In this document: piece by piece, positions 33,542 to 44,650 of the stretch
Numbering within the stretch: the first letter of the stretch is position 1
Layout of the letters: each line of letters starts with the position of its first letter
Origin: Sorghum bicolor
Lineage: Eukaryota > Streptophyta > Magnoliopsida > Poales > Poaceae
DNA length: 64,000 bases
Assembly: GCF_000003195.3 (NCBI RefSeq)
Contig: NC_012877.2
Coordinates: 11,697,106-11,761,105, forward strand
Direction: 5' to 3'
Notes under the pieces: generated by a model
Databases searched by the model: none
What the model was told of the DNA's origin: nothing
Seen by the model: only the letters and a program-made list of their open reading frames with translations
Made by a program: the position numbers and the translations under genes

Positions 33542-34906
33542 ATGGAAAACCAAAATTCTAAATCGATCCATGAATCTGCAATCCCTTCAGTAACTGACCT
33601 TTTACCATGGGAATCATCACAGCCTATCCAAACATTCCAGTATAAGTTAAGTTCTAGGTTGATTGCCATGATTCAAAACCTATCTTTTTCGGGAAAGGAA
33701 GATGAAAACCCTTACCTTCATATTAGAGATTTTGAGCAAACATGTGATTGTCTTCGCATTGAAGGCATTTCTGATAAAACTTTACGTTGGAAGCTTTTTC
33801 CTTTTTCTTTAAGGGGAGAAGCTAGACAATGGAACAGTCAGAAGGTAAGTCAACAACAAGGTGAATGGGGAGTTTTACGAGCCAACTTTTTTCTAGATTT
33901 CTATTCCCTTGACCGTATAGCCAACCTTAGACTCGAAGTCCCATCTTTTAAACAAAAAGATAATGAAACTTTGGGAAAATCCTGGAAACATTTTTCTGAT
34001 CTTTTAGAATCTGGTCCAAACCTTAATCTTAAAGACCCTGTTCTTTTATTTCACTTTTTTCAAGGTCTTCAGAAAAATCACAAACAAATGCTACACACAA
34101 TGTCTAGAGGTTCTTTCTTTCGTATCCCTACTGATGAAGCTAGAGTGATCCTAGATAGAATCCTAGAAGCTGAGACGGATAATACCCTTCATGATGAAAC
34201 CTACGAAGCCGAAGTAGACACTCTGCCAAATTCTTCATCTACTTTAGCTATCCCAAGTTCTGAGCCACAAGAGAAAGAAATTCCACCACCGGACTTCATG
34301 CTGGATAGAGAATCCGATCTTTTTGTCGATTTTGGAAACATTTCAAACTACCATTCTATCGACAAACCCCAAAACGGCCAGTTTAGCATTTATTTACCAA
34401 GTGAACAACAATTAAGAGAGCTTATCTCAGTAATGAGTAGCGAATGGTTGGAGGAATCAGAGCTTACCTCTGATGTGATCCGTTTGGACACACCCTCTAT
34501 AACTATACGCTGTGCTTATAATTCTGATCGATTTAATGCTCTTTATAATCCTGTTGTGGGGATCAACATCATGTCTAAATCTTTTGCACTTAAATTATTT
34601 AAAAATCTTGCCTTAACCCCCACAACAAAGGTCATAAAGGAATCTTCGGGACGATTAGTCCCCAGTCTTGGAATTATTAATGTCCTACCTCTTATGGTAG
34701 AAGGCTCCATGGTTCATTTGAACTTCTATATCTTTAATACATGGGACTTCGACCTGTTGATAGGACAACCTTTTAGAAGACTCCTTTATGAAGGTCATAC
34801 TAGAAAGCTACACATTTCTTTTGGAAAAACCTTTAAATTCCCAATAACAATTTCACACTCCTTAAACAATAAGGCCGAATCATATCTTTTGCCTGATCCT
34901 ATGGAG
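33542..34906 (+). CDS. E3 Gag and protease-like region (5' part of split polyprotein)
   Basis: I start at the ATG at 33542, downstream of a T-rich leader; an upstream in-frame ATG at 33476 lies in pyrimidine-rich leader. Residues ~60-240 are a Gag domain with LRWKLFPFSLRGEARQWNSQ and the LLFHFFQGL block. I see no CCHC knuckle. Residues ~340-440 have the retropepsin fold order, with DFDLLIGQPFRRLL as the C-terminal Gly block. Where the catalytic D-T/S-G should be, the sequence reads NPVVGINIMSKSFA, with no Asp. The frame is interrupted at 34907-34911 by E2 and resumes in phase at 43091. Gag assembles the particle; whether the protease-like part cleaves is doubtful. Confidence 0.8.
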
Positions 34907-34911
34907 GAGGT

Positions 34912-36564
34912 TGTTGACGGTCCTTAAGTATCAAATTTAATTATCAAATAAATAAAGAAAAGGATCCAAATGAAATAAAGATCTAGACTTAGGGTTTTAT
35001 CTGACAGAATTCCACGAGTTTTGGTGTTTGTCTATTTCTGCAGGGGGTTATTAGGAAATATGGAAGAAAGGCCCACATGTCAGGATTACGTAAAGATATT
35101 AACGTGCTGTGCAATTATCTTACATCTAGAATACTCCAGAAGCCACGAGACCGAAGCGGAGGCGAATCGGGGCCAGAGACAGGGCGCCCGCCCTGTCCAA
35201 CTGGGCGCCCGCCCTGCCCCTAAGTCCAATCAGGACTCTGCTTTGCGGGAAGTCTCCACCAACCTAAAAGATGAATCTAAACCATACAATCTCTGTCGGT
35301 TTGATCCAAGGGCCCATATTCACTTGAAGGGACTATAAAACCAGATCCCCTGGCCCCTGGAGGAGAGAGCCTCTCAACCCTAATTCATTGTTCCATCAAG
35401 GGAGAAGAAGCCTCTGATCAAGATTAGAGCCACCATATCAATTAGATATCTAGATTAGCATAGCTACATAGGATTAGAACTAGAAGGAGTCAATCTTCGA
35501 TTGGTTTCCGGATCTGTCAGGAGGATTCTTGGTAATTCTCTAATTGTGCTTCTAATTGCTTTCTAATTATCTTTGTTCTTCAATATTATGAATATGACTA
35601 TGTTCTACTTCAATATATTGCTTATGACTTTGCTCTATTTGCTTATATTCAAGATTATATTGTTCTTAGTTTATCATAGTTATGTACTTGGCTTAGTTAG
35701 ATATGATCTATATACATGCTTAGGATCGTATAGCGTTTATCCATCGGATCCATGGGTAAATGATAGATATTGTGTAGGCGTGGTGCTTATACCGTATTTA
35801 TCTGCGATTGTACCCAATATGCCAGATCGTGGGGTAGTTCGTGATAGTGACAGCTTCATTGATTCTTATATAGTCCCCCTCTCGTGTATTGGGCTGGCAG
35901 AGCAACATTATTACAGGGGAGTGATTGCTATGTTTCTCATATTCCTTGCTAATATCACTATGCATGGGCGTAGTCTTGTCTCGCAATGATTGCTAAGTAT
36001 GCTTGCACTAACTATGATATGCTAGACTATATAGTTAAGAATAACTTAGGGAATATTCTTGTAGTTCGTTCTAATACCATGCTAATGACTTTCTAGAGTA
36101 TCTAATTGAGGTGCTTATCATATTTATTATGTGGCTAGATCAGATTAGTTATCCTTGTCACTATTATCATTTCATATATCTATTATGTGACACTTATCCC
36201 TGTATGAAGAGTTAGATATAATGTTCTCAATTATACATGCAATGATAGATGCTCAATCTCATATTCTATTCTGTAATCAATAGTGATGATTGACTAATCC
36301 CTTCCCAGTGGTAAAAATATAAATAACGATACCTGGAATACTTCCCGGTTAAAATGCTACATCGGTATTAATCTGTGCGCTTGCAGATCCCATTCATTAT
36401 TTATTTAGAAGAGCAATTGCATATTTCAATACCGCGTCTCTCATGTCATGCTGGGGATGACAACTTGGCTTAAGTGGTGTGAGGGATAGGTTTGGCATTT
36501 TTGGCACCGTTGCTAGATTTAGAACTTAGTCTACTTTTGGTAATGATGTTAAGAATACCCAACA
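34912..36564 (+). repeat. E2 5' LTR
   Basis: 1653 bp, TGTTGACGG...CCCAACA. GC boxes at 35182-35193 and 35203-35214 (21 bp apart), TATAAAA at 35334-35340, an open frame at 35573-35989, and AT-rich U5. Confidence 0.95.
35573..35989 (+). other. LTR-internal hydrophobic ORF, copy 3 (E2 5' LTR)
   Basis: 138 codons, equivalent to the E1 LTR frames and nearly identical to 42099-42515. It starts ~230 bp after the TATA box, so it could be read from the LTR transcript. The N-terminus is hydrophobic; no known domain. Confidence 0.35.
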
Positions 36565-36572
36565 AGCATTTT

Positions 36573-36590
36573 TGGCGCCGTTGCCGGGGA
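36573..36590 (+). other. E2 primer-binding site (tRNA-Asp)
   Basis: TGGCGCCGTTGCCGGGGA, 9 bases after the 5' LTR, identical to E3. Confidence 0.9.
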
Positions 36591-36724
36591 AGGTTGATTA
36601 CCAATCAGGAATGGAATAAAAGATTTTGAGTTATCATTCGCATCACTAATATGATTGAGCTTATCTATTCTCTCATACAGTTTTACCCCGATATTTTTCT
36701 ATTTTATCTTATGCAGGGGAATGT

Positions 36725-39364
36725 ATGAATAGAAGACATCTTCCAGGAAATTTTGTTGACAATCCTGAAGCATTATTCAAGAAGACGAGGGCCAAGCTAA
36801 AGAAATCATCAACACTTCAGCAAGAAGCTTCATCCAATCAAGAAGATCACCGGAACTTGTCTTCAGAGTTCGAAGCCATGGCGAACAAATCGATCCGCGA
36901 GTTCTCAGCTCCCACTACGGACAACATCCGCACTGGACCTGCTGCAGAGATCGATGGCAACTTTGAGCTCAAGCCTGGACTTATCAACATGGTGCAATCC
37001 AACCAGTTCTGTGGGAAGGCACACGAATATGCTAGTGCTCATTTACAACACTTCTTGGAGATTTGCAACACATTCACCATAGCAGGAGTTTCCAAAGACG
37101 CTATACTACTTCGCCTCTTCCCATTCTCACTGTTAGGAAGAGCGAAGCAGTGGTTCTACGCTACAAAGGAGAAGAATACTACGTGGGCACTCTGCTCAAC
37201 AAACTTCCTGGCAAAGTTCTTTCCCATGGGCAAGACCAATGCTCTCCGTGGGAAGATTACAAGTTTTCAGCAACAAAATGATGAATATGTTCCAGAAGCA
37301 TGGGAGCGCTTTCAAGACTACATCCTAGAATGTCCCCATCATGGAATGGAGAGTTGGCTATTGATGCAGACATTCTATCATGGGCTCAGCAACAGCGCCC
37401 GAGAGACCATGGATGCTGCAGCTGGAGGAGCATTCTTATCACTTACTATACCACAAGCCACAGCTCTTGTGGAGAAGATGGCGTCCAATCAAAGCTGGAA
37501 TGAAGAGAGGACCCAGACACGCAAGAGAGGTGGAGGTATGCATCAGCTGAAGGAGGTAGACATGCTGTCTGCAAAGCTAGACCTGCTCATGAAGAAGCTT
37601 GATGATAAAGCTGGAGACAAGAAAGAAGTTATGCACATCTACGACTCTCACATGACTTGTGAGGAGTGTGGAGACACTGGACACTCAGGCAACCACTGCC
37701 CTGAGATGCTTGAGGATGTGAACTACATCAACAACAACTACTACTACAACCGTCCTCAACAAAATCAAGGTTGAAATCAATAGAGCCCTAACTACTCAGG
37801 TAATTATCAATGTAACAATTCTTACAACAATAATAATAATTTTTCACCTTTGAGAGAGTTAGTGTCTAATCAAGGAAAGCTAATGGATAACCTATCTAAG
37901 AAATTGGCATCTAATGATAAAATGCTAGAAAATATAAATAATAGAATGGATAATTTTTCTACTGCCATCAAGAATCAAATTAGCTTTAATAAAATGATTG
38001 AATCTCAGTTAAATCAGATAGCTGCTGCTGTTCCTACTACTAACCCCGGTATACCATCACAACCGGAAGGATTAGAATCTGCAAATCTTGTAGACGTGTT
38101 TGATGCAGGTAATTGGAGTAACCCCGTCAATGAATTTTCTACTGACCGTCTGCCGGTCAAGAGAGGCGATCCAGGACGCCCCGTCATCCCGATCTCCATC
38201 GGCATGGTGGACTTCCCAGAAGCACTCTGCGACTTTGGCTCCAGTGTCAACATTATACCCAGGGTACTCTATGAGAAATTCTTTACATATCCTTTATTAG
38301 AGACAACCATGTGTTTGCAGTTTGCAGATCAGACGATAACTTTTCCAAAAGGAATAGTGAGGAACCTTTGTGTCCGAGTTGGTACCTTGTATGCACCAGC
38401 AGACTTCGTAGTGGTAGAGACCGGAAATGATGAGAGAGCACCTATCATCCTAGGGAGGCCATTTTTGAACACCACGGGAGCTATCATCTACGCCAGTGCT
38501 GCTAAGATCAGTTTCTACGTCAAAGGGAAGAAGGAAACATTTTTCTTCAAAAACAAGACTACACAAATTCCAAATCAATCCAGACGTCAATCAAGGAAGA
38601 GGACCAACAGGAGGAACAGGAACAAGCAAGTGTGGACCGAGTCAGCTCAGATGGTCACTGTAGTCCATGGAGGCCAAGATCACCAACTTAAGTCACCGTG
38701 CTTGACCAAGAAGGACGACCCAGGAATGCCAAGCATTTACTGCTCCATAAATGGATACAACTTCTACAAGACAATTTGTGACACCGGATCGGGCGTCAAC
38801 ATAATGGCCGCAGTCACCTATCGGCTCTTGTTCGGGACCATGCCACTAAGACCAACATACATTCAGCTCCAGATGGCAGATCAGACATTTCGAGAAGTTC
38901 AAGGAATGGTATCTGATGTCCCAGTCAAAATAGACGATCATTTTGTCTACACAGACTTTCAAGTTGTTGACATAGGAGAAGACGAGTATGATCCACCCAT
39001 CATCCTTGGAAGACCGTTCCTCAGCACTGTTAAAGCCATTATCTACATTGGAACCGGAGAAGTCCATATGCACTTCCCCTTAGAGAAGGTACGCTGTTAT
39101 TTTACTGACCCTAACTATATCATTGAAGAATCTAAGCAGGTAAGAAAACGACGCAACCGCAACCAGAGGAGGCAGATCATTAAGGACGGATGGGCAGACT
39201 ATGAAGGAGAAGTTGTAAGGTCAGAAGACGTAGAGTTTAAACAGAATTATCCAGAGGAGATTGAAGCACCGAGTCAGGTGTGGAAAATGAAGATAACTAT
39301 ACAAGAAGAGGAGGCGCTGCCGGAAGTACCGACTACGCCACCCAACGAACCTCAGGACGATTAA
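36725..39364 (+). pseudogene. E2 gag-protease with two tandem retropepsin domains
   Basis: ATG at 36725 (MNRRHLPGNF). Residues ~90-260 are Gag (LLRLFPFSLLGRAKQWFY, then FLAKFFPMGKTNALRGKI). The CCHC knuckle CEECGDTGHSGNHC lies near 37657-37700, then an Asn/Tyr linker. Two stops follow close together: TGA at 37772-37774 (a Trp codon in E1) and TAG at 37781-37783 (Gln in E1). After them the frame is open to 39364. Protease 1 has CDFGSSVNIIP (~38225) and IILGRPFLN (~38445). Protease 2 has CDTGSGVNIM (~38777) and IILGRPFLS (~38998). Between them is a basic linker (RKRTNRRNRNK). Retropepsins act as dimers and are normally encoded once. The tandem pair is present in E1 too, so it is a family trait. 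No RT follows. Confidence 0.88.
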
Positions 39365-41443
39365 GAAATTGGAGAGTCCCGTTCGGAGGACTTAAAAACA
39401 CCGAACGCCTTGCCAAGAGGTAAACTTGGTAGTTACCCTTTCCCTTTCAGTTATTTTAAATAGTTTACTTAGTTAAACATGCTCATACTGTCTTAAAAAG
39501 AAAATAAAAATGTGAAAAATAGTAAGCCCCATGTGAATAGACGAGTGGCATAAAACCCATACGTACATTCACTGTGGTGGCATAAAAATAAAATAAATAT
39601 TTTTCTGCTTTATAAAATAAAAATATAAAAACAGGGAGTAATAATTATTAAGGAGTCTCAAGATGATAAAGGCTAGATATTTATGCTAACACTTAATCAG
39701 TTCCACAAGCTTTGTTGTCTATTTGAGCTCCAAAGAATTTAAGAATCAAGAAGACTAGCAGACGGAGGACATTCTAATCGCTGTCAGAATGCTGCTTTCA
39801 AATACACCTCTGCCACCTGCTAGCTACATCAAGAGAAATTACGTCAAAATTCAGCTTGGGGGAGAGCACCCCAATTTATCTCGATAAGTATTTCTATCTA
39901 TCTATCTTTATATTTATATTATTTTAGAATATTAATACACATAAACTATGGGAAAACCAAATAAAGATTTTATGCTTATATATATATTACTTAGTGTGTT
40001 TAATTAATAAATAAAGTGGCTATGCTAATCTGTATCTAATAAAACTTAAGCATGGATATGATGAATAGTTGCTCTGCCTAATTTACACATTTTAAGTTAA
40101 CGGATACGATATAGGAAGGTTGAGCTGCTGTTTATCTGTTCTTAGAGATGCTAGAATTATGGAGAATTTATCTTTGAAAATCTTTAAAATGTTGCATGAT
40201 GAGTTCCTGTATGATGAGAGCTTAAATTCCTACCACAGCCATATATACATGCTTGCTAGACTTCGAGTCACACATTTACTATTTACTGCTTATGAGCATT
40301 GAGTATGGTCAAGCTTTGTAGACCCTTAGGAGCTTGTCATGTGGTTAAATCAAGATTCACTTTCACGTTCACTCATATATGCTACTTCTACTCCGGAAGT
40401 ACCATCCACATACATCCACCCATTTCCATCTCCAGAACCACCTAAAAATATTCTACTCCTAATCCGGGAGAGAATAACCAAAAATATTTCTGTTTTCCCC
40501 TTGTGAAATAAATGCTCAAGTTATCTTGTTACTACCACTTGCTATATTATCTCAAGAGATGAATGCTCTAAAAAAAGAGAGAGAGAAGAATAATACGAGG
40601 AAATAAAAAGGAGCAAGTGCTCGGAACCTCGAAAGAAAAGAAAAAGTGAGACGAGAGGTAAAAATGGACAAGTGTCCGGCAGTAGAATTAGGGGTGCAAG
40701 ATACCCACCTGAGAGAAAAGAAAAAGAAGAGCATCTCATTCTCCTCATAAAGTTTCAAAAGCAAGGAAGGTATGTATCCCCTCAGAAGAGCAAAGTAGAA
40801 TTAGACTTTCACCACCATTGTTTTCACCATTATTATCACCATCATCACCATATACCATTCATTCGCCACACATGCACATCTTGATTAAACTTATTGACTT
40901 GTTACTTTGGATCCATGGTTTGACTATGCAATACATGTCTTGTAAGTATGTATATTTTATCTCCCGCCTATGAGCTCCAGATATTAAAGCCTTATTAGAG
41001 TAGGATGAGAGAGAAGGCAATGTTACTATGCCTCATACCACAAATACCACATATCTTGAGAGAAGGCATATACCATCAATGCCTTGGTAAGGATCCAAAA
41101 ATACCACAAAAGAGAGACCTGAGAGAATCATACAAGGAATTCTGAGTTTTATTTGAAAATCTGCAAAAACCCCAGAGCTATAGCTGATCAAGAATAAGAG
41201 ACATGGCACTTGGCTAGACTGTTCTATCTTTTAACCACTCAAGACAGAAGTGACAGTTACAAGTCCCATAGTGAAGGTAAAGTAAGTAAGTTTTAAGTCT
41301 TGACAGTTTACTCTAACTCAGAGATGAGATCTTATTTAAGAGCATGTGTACCGTCAAATTTTTAAAGATATTGCAGCAACTTCTGATCCATAGCTGAGTC
41401 TATCCTTGCTCAGGGACGAGCAAGAGGTAAGCTTGGGGGAGTT
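39365..41443 (+). other. E2 3' noncoding region with three conserved hairpins and purine tracts
   Basis: No credible gene. An internal purine tract, agcttgggggagag, lies at ~39857. Hairpins are GAGCAAGTGCTC (40611-40622), GGACAAGTGTCC (40666-40677) and GGGTGCAAGATACCC (40692-40706, closed by a G-T wobble). A true polypurine tract, aagcttgggggagtt, ends at 41443 directly before the 3' LTR. Confidence 0.7.
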
Positions 41444-43090
41444 TGTTGACGGTCTTTAAGTATCAAATTTAATTATCAAATAAATAAAGAAAAGGATCCA
41501 AATGAAATAAAGATCTAGACTTAGGGTTTTATCTGACAGAATTCCATGAGTTTTGGTGTTTGTCTATTTCTGCAGGGGGTTATCAGGAAATATGGAAGAA
41601 AGGCCCACATGTCAGGATTAAGTAAAGATATTAACGTGCTGTGCAATTATCTTACATCTAGAAGACTCCAGAAGCCACGAGACCGAAGCGGAGGCGAATC
41701 GGGGCCAGAGACAGGGCGCCCGCCCTGTCCAACTGGGCGCCCGCCCTGCCCCTAAGTCCAATCAGGACTCTGCTTTGCGGGCCACCGACCTAAAAGATGA
41801 ATCTAAACCATACAATCTCTGTCGGTTTGATCCAAGGGCCCATATTCACTTGAAGGGACTATAAAACCAGATCCCCTGGCCCCTGGAGGAGAGAGCCTCT
41901 CAACCCTAATTCATTGTTCCATCAAGGGAGAAGAAGCCTCTGATCAAGATTAGAGCCACCACATCAATTAGATATCTAGATTAGAATAGCTACATAGGAT
42001 TAGAACTAGAAGGAGTCAATCTTCGATTGGTTTCCGGATCTGTCAGGAGGATTCTTGGTAATTCTCTAATTGTGCTTCTAATTGCTTTCTAATTATCTTT
42101 GTTCTTCTATATTATGAATATGACTTTGTTCTACTTCAATATATTGCTTATGACTTTGCTCTATTTGCTTATATTCAAGATTATATTGTTCTTAGTTTAT
42201 CATAGTTATGTACTTGGCTTAGTTAGATACGATCTATATACATGCTTAGGATCGTATAGCGTTTATCCATCGGATCCATGCGTAAATGATAGATATTGTG
42301 TAGGCGTGGTGCTTATACCGTATTTATCTGCGATTGTACCCAATATGCCAGATCGTGGGGTAGTTCGTGATAGTGACAGCTTCATTGATTCTTATATAGT
42401 CCCCCTCTCGTGTATTGGGCTGGCAGAGCAACATTATTACAGGGGAGTGATTGCTATGTTTCTCATATTCCTTGCTAATATCACTATGCATGGGCGTAGT
42501 CTTGTCTCGCAATGATTGCTAAGTATGCTTGCACTAACTATGATATGCTAGACTATATAGTTAAGAATAACTTAGGGAATATTCTTGTAGTTCGTTCTAA
42601 TACCATGCTAATGACTTTCTAGAGTATCTAATTGAGGTGCTTATCATATTTATTATGTGGCTAGATCAGATTAGTTATCCTTGTCACTATTATCATTTCA
42701 TATATCTATTATGTGACACTTATCCCTGTATGAAGAGTTAGATATAATGTTCTCAATTATACATGCAATGATAGATGCTCAATCTCATATTCTATTCTGT
42801 AACCAATAGTGATGATTGACTAATCCCTTCCCAGTGGTAAAAATATAAATAACGATACCTGGAATACTTCCCGGTTAAAATGCTACATCGGTATTAATCT
42901 GTGCGCTTGCAGATCCCATTCATTATTTATTTAGAAGAGCAATTGCATATTTCAATACCGCGTCTCTCATGTCATGCTGGGGATGACAACTTGGCTTAAG
43001 TGGTGTGAGGGATAGGTTTGGCATTTTTGGCACCGTTGCTAGATTTAGAACTTAGTCTACTTTTGGTAATGATGTTAAGAATACCCAACA
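41444..43090 (+). repeat. E2 3' LTR
   Basis: 1647 bp, almost identical to the 5' LTR apart from a 6-bp deletion and a few substitutions. Retains the paired GC boxes near 41715-41747, the TATA box and the open frame at 42099-42515. Ends at 43090, followed by gaggt. Confidence 0.95.
42099..42515 (+). other. LTR-internal hydrophobic ORF, copy 4 (E2 3' LTR)
   Basis: 138 codons, differing from copy 3 by only a few residues. See copies 1-3. Confidence 0.35.
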
Positions 43091-44650
43091 GAGGTAAAGG
43101 CTGCATCTCTAGAGCTTTTAGATGAACCAGACTTAGAAGACGAAACTCCTTTCTTCACAGAAGAAGAAGCCGAGCCTTCTGAGCCTGAACCTTTAGATGA
43201 GTTTGCAGAAGCACCTAGACCCCCCATAGAGCTTAAAACTTTACCACCCGGTCTTACATATGCTTTCCTAAACAATAATCCAAAGTTCCCTGTAATCATT
43301 AGCGATAAACTCACTCAGGATCAAACTCTGCGATTAATGACCATTCTTGAGAAACATCACTCAGTGTTCGGCTACTCACTCCAAGATCTTACAGGAATCA
43401 GTCCTATGATTTGTACCTATCGTATTCCAACAAATCCTTCTGTTCCACCCTCTCGAGAACCCCAACGTAGACTCAATAACACTATGAGAGAGGTAGTTAA
43501 AAAGGAAATTATAAAGTTGCTGCATGCAGGGATTATATATCCTGTGCCACACAATGAGTGGGTAAGCCCAGTACAAGTTGTGCCTAAAAAGGGAGGCATG
43601 ACTGTTATTATGAATGAAAAGAACGAGCTTATTCCGCAACGCACCGTCACAGGATGGCGGATGTGCATAGACTATAGAAAACTAAACAAAGCCACGAGAA
43701 AGGATCACTTTCCTTTACCTTTCATAGATGAGATGCTAGAGCGGTTAGCAAACCATTCGTTCTTCTGTTTCTTAGATGGATATTCAGGGTATCATCAGAT
43801 CCCGATCCATCCCGATGATCAAAGCAAAACCACTTTTACATGCCCTTATGGAACTTATGCTTACCGTAGAATGTCTTTTGGGTTATGTAATGCACCAGCT
43901 TCTTTTCAAAGATGCATGATGTCTATATTTTCTGATATGATTGAAGAGATTATTTCTCTATTTATGGATGATTTCTCTGTTTATGGAAAAACTTTTGATA
44001 GTTGTCTTGAAAACTTAGACAAGGTTTTGCAAAGATGCGAAGAAAAGCACTTAATCCTTAATTGGGAAAAATGTCATTTTATGGTTAGAGAAGGAATAGT
44101 GCTAGGACACTTAGTGTCTGAAAGAGGTATTGAGGTAGATAAAGCTAAAATTGAAGTAATTGAACAACTACCTCCACCTATGAATATAAAAGGAATTCGA
44201 AGCTTTCTTGGCCATGCTGGTTTTTATCGTAGATTCATAAAAGATTTTTCATTTATTGCTAGACCACTTACTCTTTTGCTAGCCAAGGATGCTCCTTTCG
44301 AATTTGATGATGCATGTCTAACAACTTTCAATTTATTAAAGAAAGCACTCATCTCTGCACCAATCATTCAACCCCCTGATTGGTCGTTGCCTTTTGAAAT
44401 TATGTGTGATGCTAGTGATTATGCTGTGGGGGCAGTATTGGGACAAACTAAAAATAAGAAGCATCATGCAATTGCTTATGCCAGTAAAACTTTGACAGGA
44501 GCTCAACTTAATTATGCAACCACTGAAAAAGAGCTTCTGGCTGTTGTCTTTGCCATTGATAAATTTAGATCTTATTTAGTTGGAGCTAAAATAATTGTTT
44601 ACACTGATCATGCTGCACTAAAATATTTGCTCACTAAAAAAAGATGCTAA
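43091..44650 (+). pseudogene. E3 reverse transcriptase-RNase H
   Basis: Continues the E3 polyprotein in phase after E2. Acidic linker first (DEPDLEDETPFFTEEEAEPS), then RT: HNEWVSPVQVVPKKGGM, GWRMCIDYRKLNKATRKDHF, FLDGYSGYHQIPI, and the catalytic FMDDFSVYGK near 43963. RNase H follows (FEIMCDASDYAVGAVLGQ ... TTEKELLAVVFAIDKFRSYL ... [11 protein letters not shown]). This is the Athila signature. A run of seven A at 44636-44642 shifts the frame by one base; the shifted frame stops at 44650 and the original frame resumes into integrase. A homopolymer length error in the assembly is a possible alternative. RT copies the RNA to DNA in the particle. Confidence 0.88.

Larger units (their letters stand above)
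34912..43090 (+). mobile_element. E2: non-autonomous Athila-like element (gag-protease only), sister of E1
   Basis: LTRs 34912-36564 (1653 bp) and 41444-43090 (1647 bp), flanked by gaggt (34907-34911 and 43091-43095). The 6-bp length difference is one deletion in the 3' LTR near 41780. The two LTRs look almost identical otherwise, so E2 is probably the youngest insertion in the nest. Inside: tRNA-Asp primer site, gag with zinc knuckle, two retropepsin domains, 2 kb noncoding DNA with conserved hairpins, purine tract. No RT or integrase. Confidence 0.95.

Noticed and set aside
40672..40884. His-rich frame near 40800
   Set aside because: Arises from a cac/cat-rich noncoding stretch also seen in E1 in another frame; no support for coding.
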